DNA of 15,878 nucleotides. Source: JBBAEA01 sp041656175 (GTDB lineage Bacteria; Myxococcota_A; Bradymonadia; UBA4248). Below the pieces are notes generated by a model. That model had not been told where the DNA came from and ran no database searches. It saw nothing but the letters and a program-made list of their open reading frames with translations. The DNA lies in contig JBBAEA010000085.1 of NCBI GenBank assembly GCA_041656175.1, positions 1 to 15,878 on the forward strand. Direction: 5' to 3'. A program made the position numbers and the translations under genes. Below are positions 6,824 through 14,476 of the stretch, in pieces; within the stretch, counting starts at the first letter, position 1, and each line of letters starts with the position of its first letter.

Positions 6824-7204
6824 ATGACCAAAAAACGTGACTGGATCGACGATGGCGCCCAATTCGATAATCCCTTTGCAACACTCAAAGATAGCGCTAA
6901 ACAAGGTGGCTTCGACATCGACAAAAACAAAATAGAAGCGAGCCAAAATGCGCTTGCCCAAAAACCTATTAAGCCCGAAACTCTCGACATTAGTAAGGCG
7001 AAAATACGCATTGAGCGAAAGGGGCGCGGCGGTAAAGAAGTCACCATTGTCACTTGCAATGACTGGGGAGATGCCGAGTACAAAGCCTGGCTCAGCTGGG
7101 CAAAAAAACGATTCGGCGTTGGGGGTAGCCTCTGCGAGGATGGCGTTCTGCTTCAAGGTGATCTGAGAAATAATATTCGAGAAATTATAAATAGCAACAA
7201 ATAA
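6824..7204 (+). CDS. SUI1/YciH-family translation initiation factor-like protein
   Basis: A 126-residue protein. Residues 58-123 match the SUI1 (eIF1/YciH) domain: IRIERKGRGGKEVTIVT, then KKRFGVGGSL (94-103) and DGVLLQGD (106-113), the most conserved parts of the family. The domain binds the small ribosomal subunit near the P site and influences start-codon choice in archaea and eukaryotes; the bacterial YciH form is less understood. The N-terminal 57 residues are hydrophilic and not shared with short YciH proteins. It starts 30 bp after the cysteine-rich lipoprotein, probably on the same transcript, without a clear ribosome binding site. Function in cytosolic translation is inferred from the domain. 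Confidence 0.88.
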   Translation: MTKKRDWIDDGAQFDNPFATLKDSAKQGGFDIDKNKIEASQNALAQKPIKPETLDISKAKIRIERKGRGGKEVTIVTCNDWGDAEYKAWLSWAKKRFGVGGSLCEDGVLLQGDLRNNIREIINSNK

Positions 7205-7206
7205 TG

Positions 7207-7235
7207 TTCTTTGTTTGCTGCTAAACTTCAAAGAA
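7207..7235. terminator. Weak hairpin between convergent genes
   Basis: TTCTTTG (7207-7213) pairs with CAAAGAA (7229-7235), with a smaller TTT/AAA pairing inside. It lies between the converging SUI1 and flavin oxidoreductase genes and is the only terminator candidate there. It lacks a GC core. Confidence 0.3.
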
Positions 7236-7262
7236 TATGTTTAATCTACTGCTTTCCTTGAA

Positions 7263-8465
7263 CTAGTTCTTAGAGTCATTTTGCCAACACCGCACCCCCT
7301 TACTCGCATAGGCCACGCATAAGTTGCACTGATTACAAGCTGAGCGCTCAAGTTCGCCTTTTTGCAAGCGCAAGATAAAGTCTTGCTCGCAAATCAGCGC
7401 TCTTCCCAACGCGATGAAGTCAAAACCGTTTTTTATGGCTTCCTCTATGCCTTGCTTGGAAACAATACCGCCAGTTAAAATCATGGGTAGGCTTAGGCGA
7501 GTACGGATTCGCATCGCTTGATGCATCAAAAAGTTTTCTTTAAAACTATAATCGTTCATCGCGCGCTTGCCCATCATACGCATATACCAGCGCTCCCACC
7601 AATGCGCTTTTGCATCTATAATATCTTTTAGCGGCAGCCCACCGCGTAGATCGTGGAAGTTATCAGTACTAGAAAACCCAGAGTTAAAGGCCAAAGCATC
7701 GGCTCCCTCTGTTTCCATGATTTGGGCAAAGATTAGGGCTTCGTCGATATTTAAGCCCTTGGGGTGCGCGTCACTCAAACTGATCTGCGCAAAAACCGGT
7801 GCATCTGCTCCCATCGCTTCGCGAACCGCTTTGAGCACCATGACCGCAAAAATCGCGCGACTCTCCACGTCCCCACCCCAACGATCCTTGCGATGGTTGC
7901 ACAACGGCGATAAGAATTGAGATAGTAAAAACCCGTGTGACGCTTGTAGCTCTATAGCATCTATGCCGATTTCCCGCGCGCGACGTGCTGCCTCGCGATA
8001 TTCCGATATCGTCCGCTCGATATCTTCATCGCTCATAGCTCGCACCCACTTTCCGAAGCGCCAATTAAAATAACGAGACGGGCCATACGCTACGCCACTT
8101 CCGCGTTTGTTCCCACCACAATGATTGAGTTGTAAACACACCGCGCAGCCCTCAGCGTGTATTTCGGCCACTAAAGCTTCCAGCTGCGGCAAAAATCGAT
8201 CGTCTAAAATCAATTGCTCCCCATACGACTGGCCCGCGACCGAAACCGCGCAGTTAGCCATAATCGTCATAGCTACCCCACCACGAGCTACCCCACGGTG
8301 CAACGCCTTAAACTCCTCGTTCAAACGCCCACCCGCCATCAATCCCTCGAAAGTCGGCGCCTTGATAAAACGATTCCGCAAGCGCAAACCGTTCAGTTTC
8401 GTCGCTTCAAACGCTTCTTTAAAAAAATCTCGTGACTTTGTATCACCCTTTTGCATACATCCCAC
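7263..8465 (-). CDS. NADH:flavin oxidoreductase (Old Yellow Enzyme family)
   Basis: A 400-residue FMN-binding TIM-barrel enzyme that probably reduces activated C=C bonds with NAD(P)H; the substrate is unknown. Motifs are NRFIKAPTFEGL (31-42), LQLNHCGG (111-118, where the usual form is QLxHxGR), HGFLLSQFLSP (177-187), RWGGDVESR (195-203) and TGGIVSKQG (331-339) with ALGRALI (352-358). The C-terminus carries Cys377, 380, 383 and 393 (CNQCNLC then C), resembling the iron-sulfur cluster motif of 2,4-dienoyl-CoA reductase-type members, but with spacing C-x2-C-x2-C-x9-C. The C-terminal FAD/NAD domain of those larger enzymes is absent. The longest start is GTG at 8465. An ATG three codons in (8454-8456) is equally possible. 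It is convergent with SUI1 and divergent from the following lipoprotein gene. Confidence 0.9.
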   Translation of the reverse strand: MGCMQKGDTKSRDFFKEAFEATKLNGLRLRNRFIKAPTFEGLMAGGRLNEEFKALHRGVARGGVAMTIMANCAVSVAGQSYGEQLILDDRFLPQLEALVAEIHAEGCAVCLQLNHCGGNKRGSGVAYGPSRYFNWRFGKWVRAMSDEDIERTISEYREAARRAREIGIDAIELQASHGFLLSQFLSPLCNHRKDRWGGDVESRAIFAVMVLKAVREAMGADAPVFAQISLSDAHPKGLNIDEALIFAQIMETEGADALAFNSGFSSTDNFHDLRGGLPLKDIIDAKAHWWERWYMRMMGKRAMNDYSFKENFLMHQAMRIRTRLSLPMILTGGIVSKQGIEEAIKNGFDFIALGRALICEQDFILRLQKGELERSACNQCNLCVAYASKGVRCWQNDSKN

Positions 8466-8610
8466 ACTTCAATAGAACGCCGAAATTTGTTAGACCCTAT
8501 GGACGGATCTCCGCCGCTTTTTATGGCGGCTGTACGTTCCAAACGCAAAAACTATCAAACTAACATGATTCGCAAAAAATCAAGCTTCTGCGCGCCGCGC
8601 TCGTTTTGAC
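8466..8610. other. Divergent intergenic region with a small GC hairpin
   Basis: The region separates the minus-strand flavin oxidoreductase from the plus-strand lipoprotein and should hold both promoters. GCCGC (8513-8517) pairs with GCGGC (8526-8530) across an AT loop. I see no convincing -35/-10 pair. Confidence 0.4.
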
Positions 8611-10863
8611 ATGAAACACGCTATTTTACAAAGTTTTTTTTGTCTACTACTGCTCATCGCCTGTAAACCCACAGAAAACGCTCAAAATTCTCAAACTGCT
8701 GAGAATGCTGAGAACAATAATGCCTCGCACATATGCCAGCCCCTTCCCAACGACGCGGATTCATCAGCTTTACTCGAAAATCTCGTTAATCCCCAAGCGG
8801 CATGGCACTTTTGGCGAAATGCCATGATCATCAATTTGGGGAGTCAAGAAGCCGTTAAATACCAACAAGGGCTATACAACAGCACGTGGCAAAACGGTGA
8901 ACTCATCTCTAGAGAACTTGCACAAAACGACAAAGTCGAGTGGCTCGCCGAACGTTGGGTCGCTTGGAACATCGGAAGCACGGCTCTACTCCGCTTCCCC
9001 CTACCAGCGCGCGAAACAAAAGAGAATGAACGCTGGTTAGCCACCATTCGCTTGCGACCCAAAATTAACCGCCAGATGGATCTGCGCTTAAATACCCACG
9101 GCACTATCGCGAGCGTCCCGCTAAACGGATCCTGGGAAACCATTAAAGTTATCATCGACGCGGATAAACTCAAATTCGGTGGCGAAAATACAATTAACTT
9201 TATGTTTACAGGGAGCTATTTTGAAGGAGAGAATCGTGTAGCTGCCAAATTCGATTACTTTGCCCTAACACCATACGACGAAAACACACGTATTCGTAGT
9301 AATAACGACCCCGCGCTCGATCCTCCTGTAGAAGAACTCAGCCTTAAAACAGCGCGTATTTTAGACCAAAGTAAAGAGGCATACTCCCTAGTATACGGAG
9401 ACGAAATGCATCTTTATCGAATTTTACCCGCTAATGTCGAGTTAAACCTCGTTCTTGGGCCTGGCGCTTGGCTACAAAGAGAAGCTACGTTCAGAGTCGA
9501 TATTCTCACCGATGAAGGCATGCTCTACCCCGTGTATACCCACGAACTTAAAGCGGGTGATTGCTGGCAAAAGCTCAAACTCAACTTATCGCAATGGGCA
9601 AACACGGCGGTTCGCCTTAGACTTAGCGTCGGAGCTGATGAAGACTCGCCGATAGCATGGCCAAGCGATAGAGGCGTTGCATACGTAGCGGATATTAAGT
9701 TTAAATCCCTACAAAATAACGACAGATTATCTCAATATTGCAAAAAAATAAGGGACAAAGCCAAAAACATCGTCATCATTAATATAGACGGTTTACGCGC
9801 CGACAGAGTCCATGCCCCAAATCAAAATCGCGCGTCCGCCGCGCTACAAGCGCTCGCTAGCCGAGGGCTTCGCGGTACAGCCCTAGGCGAGGGAAGCGGG
9901 AGTCTGCTCTCGACGGTGTCGCTGCTTTACGGCGTTAGTGCAAGGAAACACGGCGTCATCGATACTAAGACGCATGTTCGCAATTCCTTGCATAGCTTAG
10001 CCGAACTTTTCCAAGAAGCGGGTTGGCAAACGCACTTTTACAGCAACAACGCTTTTATTGACCCAAAACTTGGCTATGCCCAAGGTTTTAGAACAGTGCA
10101 TGATCTTTTAGCCGAAGGCTTGGGAAGCAACACAAAAGCAGCGCTTGAACTTGTTCTTCGCGCCATGCAACAAACGACCATGCCTAGCCTTTACTACGTC
10201 CACCTCTCGCAGCTACGCCTACCCTACAGCGCGAGTGATGAACAACTAAAACGTTTTGGCGTTAAAAACTACCAAGGCCCCATCGATCTGCAAGCTATGA
10301 TGAACCTCGCCCAACTCAGCAATTACCAGCAAAACGACGCACTGCAGCTTGCCGCTTACTACGACTCCAGCCTCGAACGGCTAGTGAACGACGTCAGCGA
10401 GTTTATCGACAAACTCGAAGAAGACTCGCTGTTGCTCATTACGGGGAGCCACGGTGTATCTTTAGGCGAAGACTCCTTGCTGGGCTATAACAATAGTTTG
10501 AGCCCCGCGGAGTTACTTATACCTTATATTTTCACTATGAAATCTGTAAATGAATCGTATTATATTCCAGAAATCGTTAGAATATACGATATTTATGCAA
10601 CGCTAGCGCAGATCATGGGCTTTGACTGCAAAGACTGCGATGGCGTCTCTGTCGTCGAAACGCTGTCGCAAGATCTAAAAACATTAGCGCTCAGTGAGAC
10701 ACACCGCGCTAGCGCAACAGGCCCCTACTTTTACTTACTGCGAGACGGCGACAACGATACGCTTAGCCAATGGTCATGGGAAAACATGAAGTCAATACAG
10801 GATCTGCGTCGAACACAACCCATCGCACACCGCGCCATGCGGGATCGTATGTTCTCGCAATAA
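8611..10863 (+). CDS. Lipoprotein with N-terminal beta-rich region and degenerate sulfatase/phosphatase-fold domain
   Basis: A 750-residue predicted lipoprotein: hydrophobic signal, lipobox LIAC (Cys18), then a low-complexity Asn/Glu/Ala linker (20-40). Residues 60-370 look like one or two beta-sandwich modules (WHFWRNAMIINLG, RWLATIRLRPKIN, WLQREATFRVDIL). Residues 385-680 follow the sulfatase/alkaline phosphatase superfamily order: IVIINIDGLRADR (387-399), GSLLSTVSLLYGVSARKHGV (430-449), YYVHLSQLRLPY (528-539), LLITGSHGVSLGE (608-620) and LLIPYIF (635-641). Key residues deviate. There is no C/S-x-P-x-R formylglycine motif. The usual DHG metal motif reads SHG (613-615), and the usual H-x-PY reads LRLPY. 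It is therefore probably not an active sulfatase; it may be a non-catalytic surface protein or a divergent hydrolase. No clear ribosome binding site is seen. Confidence 0.8.
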   Translation: MKHAILQSFFCLLLLIACKPTENAQNSQTAENAENNNASHICQPLPNDADSSALLENLVNPQAAWHFWRNAMIINLGSQEAVKYQQGLYNSTWQNGELISRELAQNDKVEWLAERWVAWNIGSTALLRFPLPARETKENERWLATIRLRPKINRQMDLRLNTHGTIASVPLNGSWETIKVIIDADKLKFGGENTINFMFTGSYFEGENRVAAKFDYFALTPYDENTRIRSNNDPALDPPVEELSLKTARILDQSKEAYSLVYGDEMHLYRILPANVELNLVLGPGAWLQREATFRVDILTDEGMLYPVYTHELKAGDCWQKLKLNLSQWANTAVRLRLSVGADEDSPIAWPSDRGVAYVADIKFKSLQNNDRLSQYCKKIRDKAKNIVIINIDGLRADRVHAPNQNRASAALQALASRGLRGTALGEGSGSLLSTVSLLYGVSARKHGVIDTKTHVRNSLHSLAELFQEAGWQTHFYSNNAFIDPKLGYAQGFRTVHDLLAEGLGSNTKAALELVLRAMQQTTMPSLYYVHLSQLRLPYSASDEQLKRFGVKNYQGPIDLQAMMNLAQLSNYQQNDALQLAAYYDSSLERLVNDVSEFIDKLEEDSLLLITGSHGVSLGEDSLLGYNNSLSPAELLIPYIFTMKSVNESYYIPEIVRIYDIYATLAQIMGFDCKDCDGVSVVETLSQDLKTLALSETHRASATGPYFYLLRDGDNDTLSQWSWENMKSIQDLRRTQPIAHRAMRDRMFSQ

Positions 10864-11110
10864 ATTTTGTGGCTTGATAGCTTTGCACTGAGGGACACAA
10901 AAATAGCATGCATCTTTGAGCGCTTTGCGCGCTCAAAAGCTCCTTATTCTTGCATCCGAAAATAGTATCAATCTTGCCAAGTATAACGCTTTCATTCCAA
11001 CCATAACGCTTTCATTTTTTGACTTGCATGGCGCGAACGACACGGAAGGAAGGGGCAGCTCGAAAGCGCCGATAAGCCTTCTTGAGCTAAAAATATTACG
11101 CCATCAACAG
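10864..11110. other. Non-coding remnants: hairpin, decayed element end, short direct repeats
   Basis: GATAGCTTTGCACTGAGGGA at 10876-10895 resembles the right terminus of the 325-bp element (GAGAGCTTTGCACGGGGGGA) and may be a decayed end. A 14-bp direct repeat ATAACGCTTTCATT lies at 10983-10996 and 11003-11016. An open frame crossing this region shows no protein features and is not called. Confidence 0.4.
10915..10937 (+). terminator. Stem-loop after the pseudo-sulfatase gene
   Basis: TTTGAGCGC (10915-10923) pairs perfectly with GCGCTCAAA (10929-10937) around a 5-nt loop, 52 bp after the stop codon. There is no T-run after it, so it is a possible terminator or RNA 3' end only. Confidence 0.45.
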
Positions 11111-11499
11111 CTTTGCCGTGGATCGAAATTGTGAATTGAGAGCTTTGCACGGGGGGAAACCCTTTTCTTTGTGCCAAAGAAAAGTTGTTTCCTCCCGTAC
11201 CCCCTTCCCCTTCAATCGCGACATGGATGTCAGCGATTGGTCGCGGCTGAGGCCGCGCGCGAAGCGGCCACAGCCTGGACGGCTGTGGCACTAAGAAAGC
11301 ATTCTTTTAAGCACTTTTCGAATAAAATGTTATTTTATCTTCCACCTGCCTTATTTAATTAGCATTGTTAACTTGTGCTTCTCTACAAAATGTCTCATTT
11401 TGTTTAAGACTGTATCGAATTTGTAAAATTAAATTCGTTATTTCTAGCCGTGCAAAGGTCTCGAATTTTATTTCGCAAATCCGATACCGTTTTAAAGCC
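11111..11499 (+). mobile_element. Older, decayed copy of the 325-bp element, split by copy 2
   Basis: The left piece (11111-11137) contains CTTTGC and then AAATTGTGAATT (11126-11137), as in the left part of copy 1 (4950-4975). The right piece (11463-11496) matches copy 1 internal sequence from 4970 onward at 30 of 34 positions (GAATT ... CAAATCCGATAC ... GTTTTAAA). Joined across the GAATT duplication, the two pieces reconstitute the left part of an element in plus orientation. The rest of this old copy is not recognisable after about 11499. Confidence 0.7.
11138..11462 (-). mobile_element. 325-bp MITE-like element, copy 2, with 5-bp target duplication
   Basis: Inverted relative to copy 1 (4944-5268) and the same length, with the same internal palindromes. 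The termini are GAGAGCTTTGCACGG at 11138-11152 and the complement of GAGACCTTTGCACGG ending at 11462. Identical GAATT pentamers flank it directly (11133-11137 and 11463-11467), a good target-site duplication. Short open frames inside are shared by the two copies only because the DNA is. Non-autonomous, no transposase. Confidence 0.85.
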
Positions 11500-11621
11500 A
11501 TAAAAAAACAACTCCGCCCCTCCCCCTTACTTGACATACCTTACAAATCATTATACGGCTTATTTTGGGGTTATAAACTTAAAATTCCCTGCCTAGTACT
11601 TGAATTTAACGAGGTGGGGGC

Positions 11622-11650
11622 TTGTTGAATGCAGTAAAACTGCCTATATA
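11622..11650 (+). promoter_or_regulatory. feoB promoter with a palindrome in the spacer
   Basis: TTGTTG (11622-11627), a 17-bp spacer, then TATATA (11645-11650). The expected start near 11657 gives a leader of about 64 nt. The spacer contains GCAGT-AAA-ACTGC (11631-11643), a perfect 5+5 bp dyad placed where a repressor would block polymerase. It does not look like a Fur box. The stretch 11500-11621 upstream shows nothing else. Confidence 0.55.
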
Positions 11651-11720
11651 GCGGGCGAGCTCTTTTGCGCTAGAGGGGCGCGGTGAGGGCTAAGTTTGTA
11701 GTAGATTTTAGGACGGTTCT

Positions 11721-13859
11721 ATGACAACAGATGCAGGGGCGCTGCGGATAGCGCTTGCGGGTAATCCAAATTGTGGCAAAACCACGATATTCAATGCGCT
11801 GACGGGCTCCAAACAACACGTCGGGAACTACGCGGGGGTTACGGTCGAAAAGAAGGAGGGAACATACAAGCATCTAGGGCGTCGCGTCGACGTCATTGAC
11901 CTACCAGGCTTATACTCGCTGAGCTACCACTCACCAGAGGAGCAAATCGCGCAGATGGAGCTGTTGAGCGGCGAAACCGATGTTGTGGTTGGCATCGTCG
12001 ATTCGAGTGCGCTCGCACGCAACATGAGTTTTATCGTGCAATTGATGCACCTTGAGCTACCCATGGTTTTGTGCCTCAACATGAGCGATGAAGCGAAGAA
12101 AGCGGGGCAACGCATCGATGTCGAGAAAATGTCACAACTCTTGGGCATGCCCGTCATTGAGACAGTAGCGCCCAAATCCCAAGGAATCACAGAGCTAAAA
12201 GATGCTGTTTTCCTTGCAGCTGAGTCTGTCGCCCCCAGTGAGAGGCTGCGCTTTAGCTACGGCTTGCGAGAGGCGCTTAGCGAAATCAGCAAAAAGCTCC
12301 CCTACTCAAGCAAGGAGCCCGCGCTTTGGCTTGCGACAAAATTACTCCTTGAGGATGAGTATTACATCGAGCGTTTGGCTCAAGATATCGAAGCCCACGA
12401 CGCCATTGCGGAGGCAAAAGCGCAGCGCGAGCACATTGAAGCCGATACCAAGATGGACATACAACTTTACGTCACAGAGCAATACTACGGCTTTATCGAC
12501 GGGCTGCTCAAAAAAGTCCTCATCAACACCCAGCGCGCCGACGCGCGCGCACTGAGCGACAAAATCGACAGAGTCCTCGTCCACCCCTACCTCGGCCTAC
12601 CCTTCTTTTTTCTCATCGTCTACGCACTCTTTGAACTCACCTTCTCCCTAGGCCAATACCCCATGGACTGGATAGAATCGGGCTTTGTCGCGCTCTCTGA
12701 CTGGCTCAAAGTCGTATGGCCGGCCGACAAATTCTCATTCCTGCAAAGTCTCCTCATCGATGGCGTCATCGCTGGCGTTGGCGGCGTTATCGTCTTTCTA
12801 CCCAACATACTCATACTCTTTTTTGGCATCTCTTTCCTCGAAGACTCGGGCTACATGGCACGCAGCGCCTATCTCATGGATAAAATGATGCACCGCTTCG
12901 GGCTACACGGCCGCTCCTTTATCCCACTTATCACGGGTTTTGGTTGCACCATCCCTGGCATCATGGCAACGCGCACTATCGGCGGCCTCAATGAACGCCT
13001 AACCACCATGTTCATACTCCCCCTCATGAGCTGCGGCGCTCGCCTCCCCATCTGGCTACTGCTCGTCCCCGCCTTCTTCCCCGAATCCATGAACGCCCCC
13101 GTACTCATGGGCATCTACGTCTTTGGCATCATCGTCGCCCTCATACTCGCCTTCGTTTTGCGCAAATCCGTCTTCAAAGGCGCCGAGGAGCCCTTCGTCA
13201 TGGAACTACCGCCCTACCGCATGCCAACGCTGCGCGCATCTATCACGCATATGCTGGAGCGCGCTTGGCTCTACCTCAAAAAGGCGGGCACCGTCATTTT
13301 GGCCGTCTCCATCGTGATGTGGGCCCTCATGAGCTTCCCCAAAATGGACGATGAAGCGCGGGCCGAGGTACAAAGCAGCTTTGCCGCCGCACAAAATCAC
13401 GACGCCCTCGGCGCAGAAGCCCAAGACCCAGCCGCCTTCGACGCCTACTTACTCGACGCCGAGCTGCAATACTCCTTCGCAGGCCGCATCGGCAAACTGC
13501 TCGAACCCGTGCTCAAACCCATGGGCTTTGACTGGAAAATCGCGACCGCCCTCATCGGCGCCTTTGCCGCCAAAGAAGTCTTTGTCGCCCAACTCGGCAT
13601 CGTCTACTCCCTCGGTGAAGAAGCACAAGATCGCGAGGATTTACGCTCAAAAATCCGCAACGACTACTCACTCATCACAGGCATTAGCCTCATTATTTTC
13701 CTACTCATCGCCACCCCCTGCATGGCAACCGTCGCCATCATGCGCCGCGAATCTGGTCGCTGGAAGTGGGCTTTTGCCCAATTCTTTGGCCTCACCGCCA
13801 TCGCCTACGCACTTTCAACGTCTTTTTACCAAATTGCAAGCCTAATATTAGGCTCATAA
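11721..13859 (+). CDS. feoB: Ferrous iron transport protein B (FeoB)
   Basis: Inner-membrane Fe(II) importer with an N-terminal GTPase. G motifs: G1 GNPNCGKT (14-21), G3 DLPG (60-63), G4 NMSD (120-123). The GTPase and helical insertion run to about residue 265. The membrane domain starts near 290 with family motifs GFGCTIPGIMATR (406-418), LMSCGARLPIW (435-445), AAKEVFVAQLG (616-626) and ATPCMAT (664-670). The 712-residue length is typical. AGGA at 11710-11713 supports the ATG. No feoA or feoC lies next to it; the gene stands alone between repeat-rich regions with its own promoter. Codon choice shifts to strongly C-ending codons from about 12.45 kb, near the junction of the soluble and membrane domains. 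Confidence 0.97.
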   Translation: MTTDAGALRIALAGNPNCGKTTIFNALTGSKQHVGNYAGVTVEKKEGTYKHLGRRVDVIDLPGLYSLSYHSPEEQIAQMELLSGETDVVVGIVDSSALARNMSFIVQLMHLELPMVLCLNMSDEAKKAGQRIDVEKMSQLLGMPVIETVAPKSQGITELKDAVFLAAESVAPSERLRFSYGLREALSEISKKLPYSSKEPALWLATKLLLEDEYYIERLAQDIEAHDAIAEAKAQREHIEADTKMDIQLYVTEQYYGFIDGLLKKVLINTQRADARALSDKIDRVLVHPYLGLPFFFLIVYALFELTFSLGQYPMDWIESGFVALSDWLKVVWPADKFSFLQSLLIDGVIAGVGGVIVFLPNILILFFGISFLEDSGYMARSAYLMDKMMHRFGLHGRSFIPLITGFGCTIPGIMATRTIGGLNERLTTMFILPLMSCGARLPIWLLLVPAFFPESMNAPVLMGIYVFGIIVALILAFVLRKSVFKGAEEPFVMELPPYRMPTLRASITHMLERAWLYLKKAGTVILAVSIVMWALMSFPKMDDEARAEVQSSFAAAQNHDALGAEAQDPAAFDAYLLDAELQYSFAGRIGKLLEPVLKPMGFDWKIATALIGAFAAKEVFVAQLGIVYSLGEEAQDREDLRSKIRNDYSLITGISLIIFLLIATPCMATVAIMRRESGRWKWAFAQFFGLTAIAYALSTSFYQIASLILGS
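13839..13854. repeat. 16-bp perfect palindrome at the end of feoB
   Basis: AGCCTAATATTAGGCT lies inside the last codons of feoB, just before the TAA at 13857-13859. It could form a short stem at the mRNA end or bind a dimeric protein. No T-run follows. Confidence 0.5.
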
Positions 13860-13898
13860 ACAAATTTAACGAATTTTAACGAGGCTTTTTTCTTCTGC

Positions 13899-13916
13899 GG
13901 GGGGCTTCGCCGCCCC
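13899..13916. repeat. GC-rich hairpin after feoB
   Basis: GGGGGGC (13899-13905), loop TTC, then GCC and CCCC with one bulged G (13909-13916), followed by CTACG. The GCCCCTACG tail resembles the CCCCTAC found after the palindromes of the TA-flanked elements at 206-230 and 1051-1075. Confidence 0.4.
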
Positions 13917-13940
13917 TACGCGCGGGCTTCCTCGCAAAAT

Positions 13941-14014
13941 TCGCTAATGTTCGCAAATTTTGTGCGCTGTTTTCGCTAAACGCTCAACCAGCGCACAAAA
14001 TGCGAACATTGCGA
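13941..14014. repeat. 26-bp-stem hairpin downstream of feoB
   Basis: TCGC (13941-13944), AATGTTCGCA (13946-13955) and TTTTGTGCGCTG (13958-13969) pair with CAGCGCACAAAA, TGCGAACATT and GCGA (13989-14014). The only irregularities are one bulged T and a bulged AA on the left arm; the loop is 19 nt. It is much longer than a typical terminator and no T-run follows immediately. The stretch 14015-14258 after it holds no recognisable gene, only small hairpins such as AGCTC/GAGCT (14236-14240 with 14251-14255). Confidence 0.65.
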
Positions 14015-14258
14015 CTTTTCCTCGGCGATCCCGCGCTACCCCCCTGTTTGTGCTAACATAGGGTAAGGGTCTTGTCAGCTGGCTTTCGGAGCGCCGTCGG
14101 CAAACAAAAAAAAGAAAAACCGTAGGCTTTTCGTGTGTTCTTCCTTTACACATTCCCTACACCGCGCTGCGCAAAGCTCTTTAATGATCTGTCGTTTTCT
14201 ATAGCTAATTCACAAGATTACGGTTAATAAGAGACAGCTCGCGCAAGGGTGAGCTAGC

Positions 14259-14441
14259 TAGGGATGCTCTGATTAATGCAAAATTAATCATAAAAAGAGC
14301 TAATGAAAGCTAAGAGATTCAGCTGAGTCTTCAAAATAAAAGTCAATAAAATCAATGCCCTACACACAAAAACGGCATCTAAAGGCGAAATCCCTCGGAC
14401 GGGGTTTGGGGCGGTAGCCCCAATGCATCAGAGTTTCCCTA
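14259..14441. mobile_element. TA-flanked MITE-like element, copy D
   Basis: 179 bp (14261-14439) bounded by TA on both sides. The ends are GGGATGCTCTGATTAATGC and, in reverse complement, GGGAAACTCTGATGCATTG. It is inverted relative to copies A and B: its reverse complement contains the GGGGCTACCGCCCC hairpin followed by the ATTGATTTTATTGAC... TTTATTTTGAAGACTC block. No coding capacity. Confidence 0.65.
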
Positions 14442-14476
14442 GGGCAAGCAAAAATTCCTGTTTCGCCAAAACTGAA

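Noticed and set aside
11365..11628. 87-codon open frame before feoB
   Set aside because: It spans the end of copy 2, the target duplication and the old element fragment, and shows no protein features.
13944..14153. 69-codon minus-strand open frame after feoB
   Set aside because: It overlaps the 26-bp-stem hairpin and has no ribosome binding site or recognisable motif.
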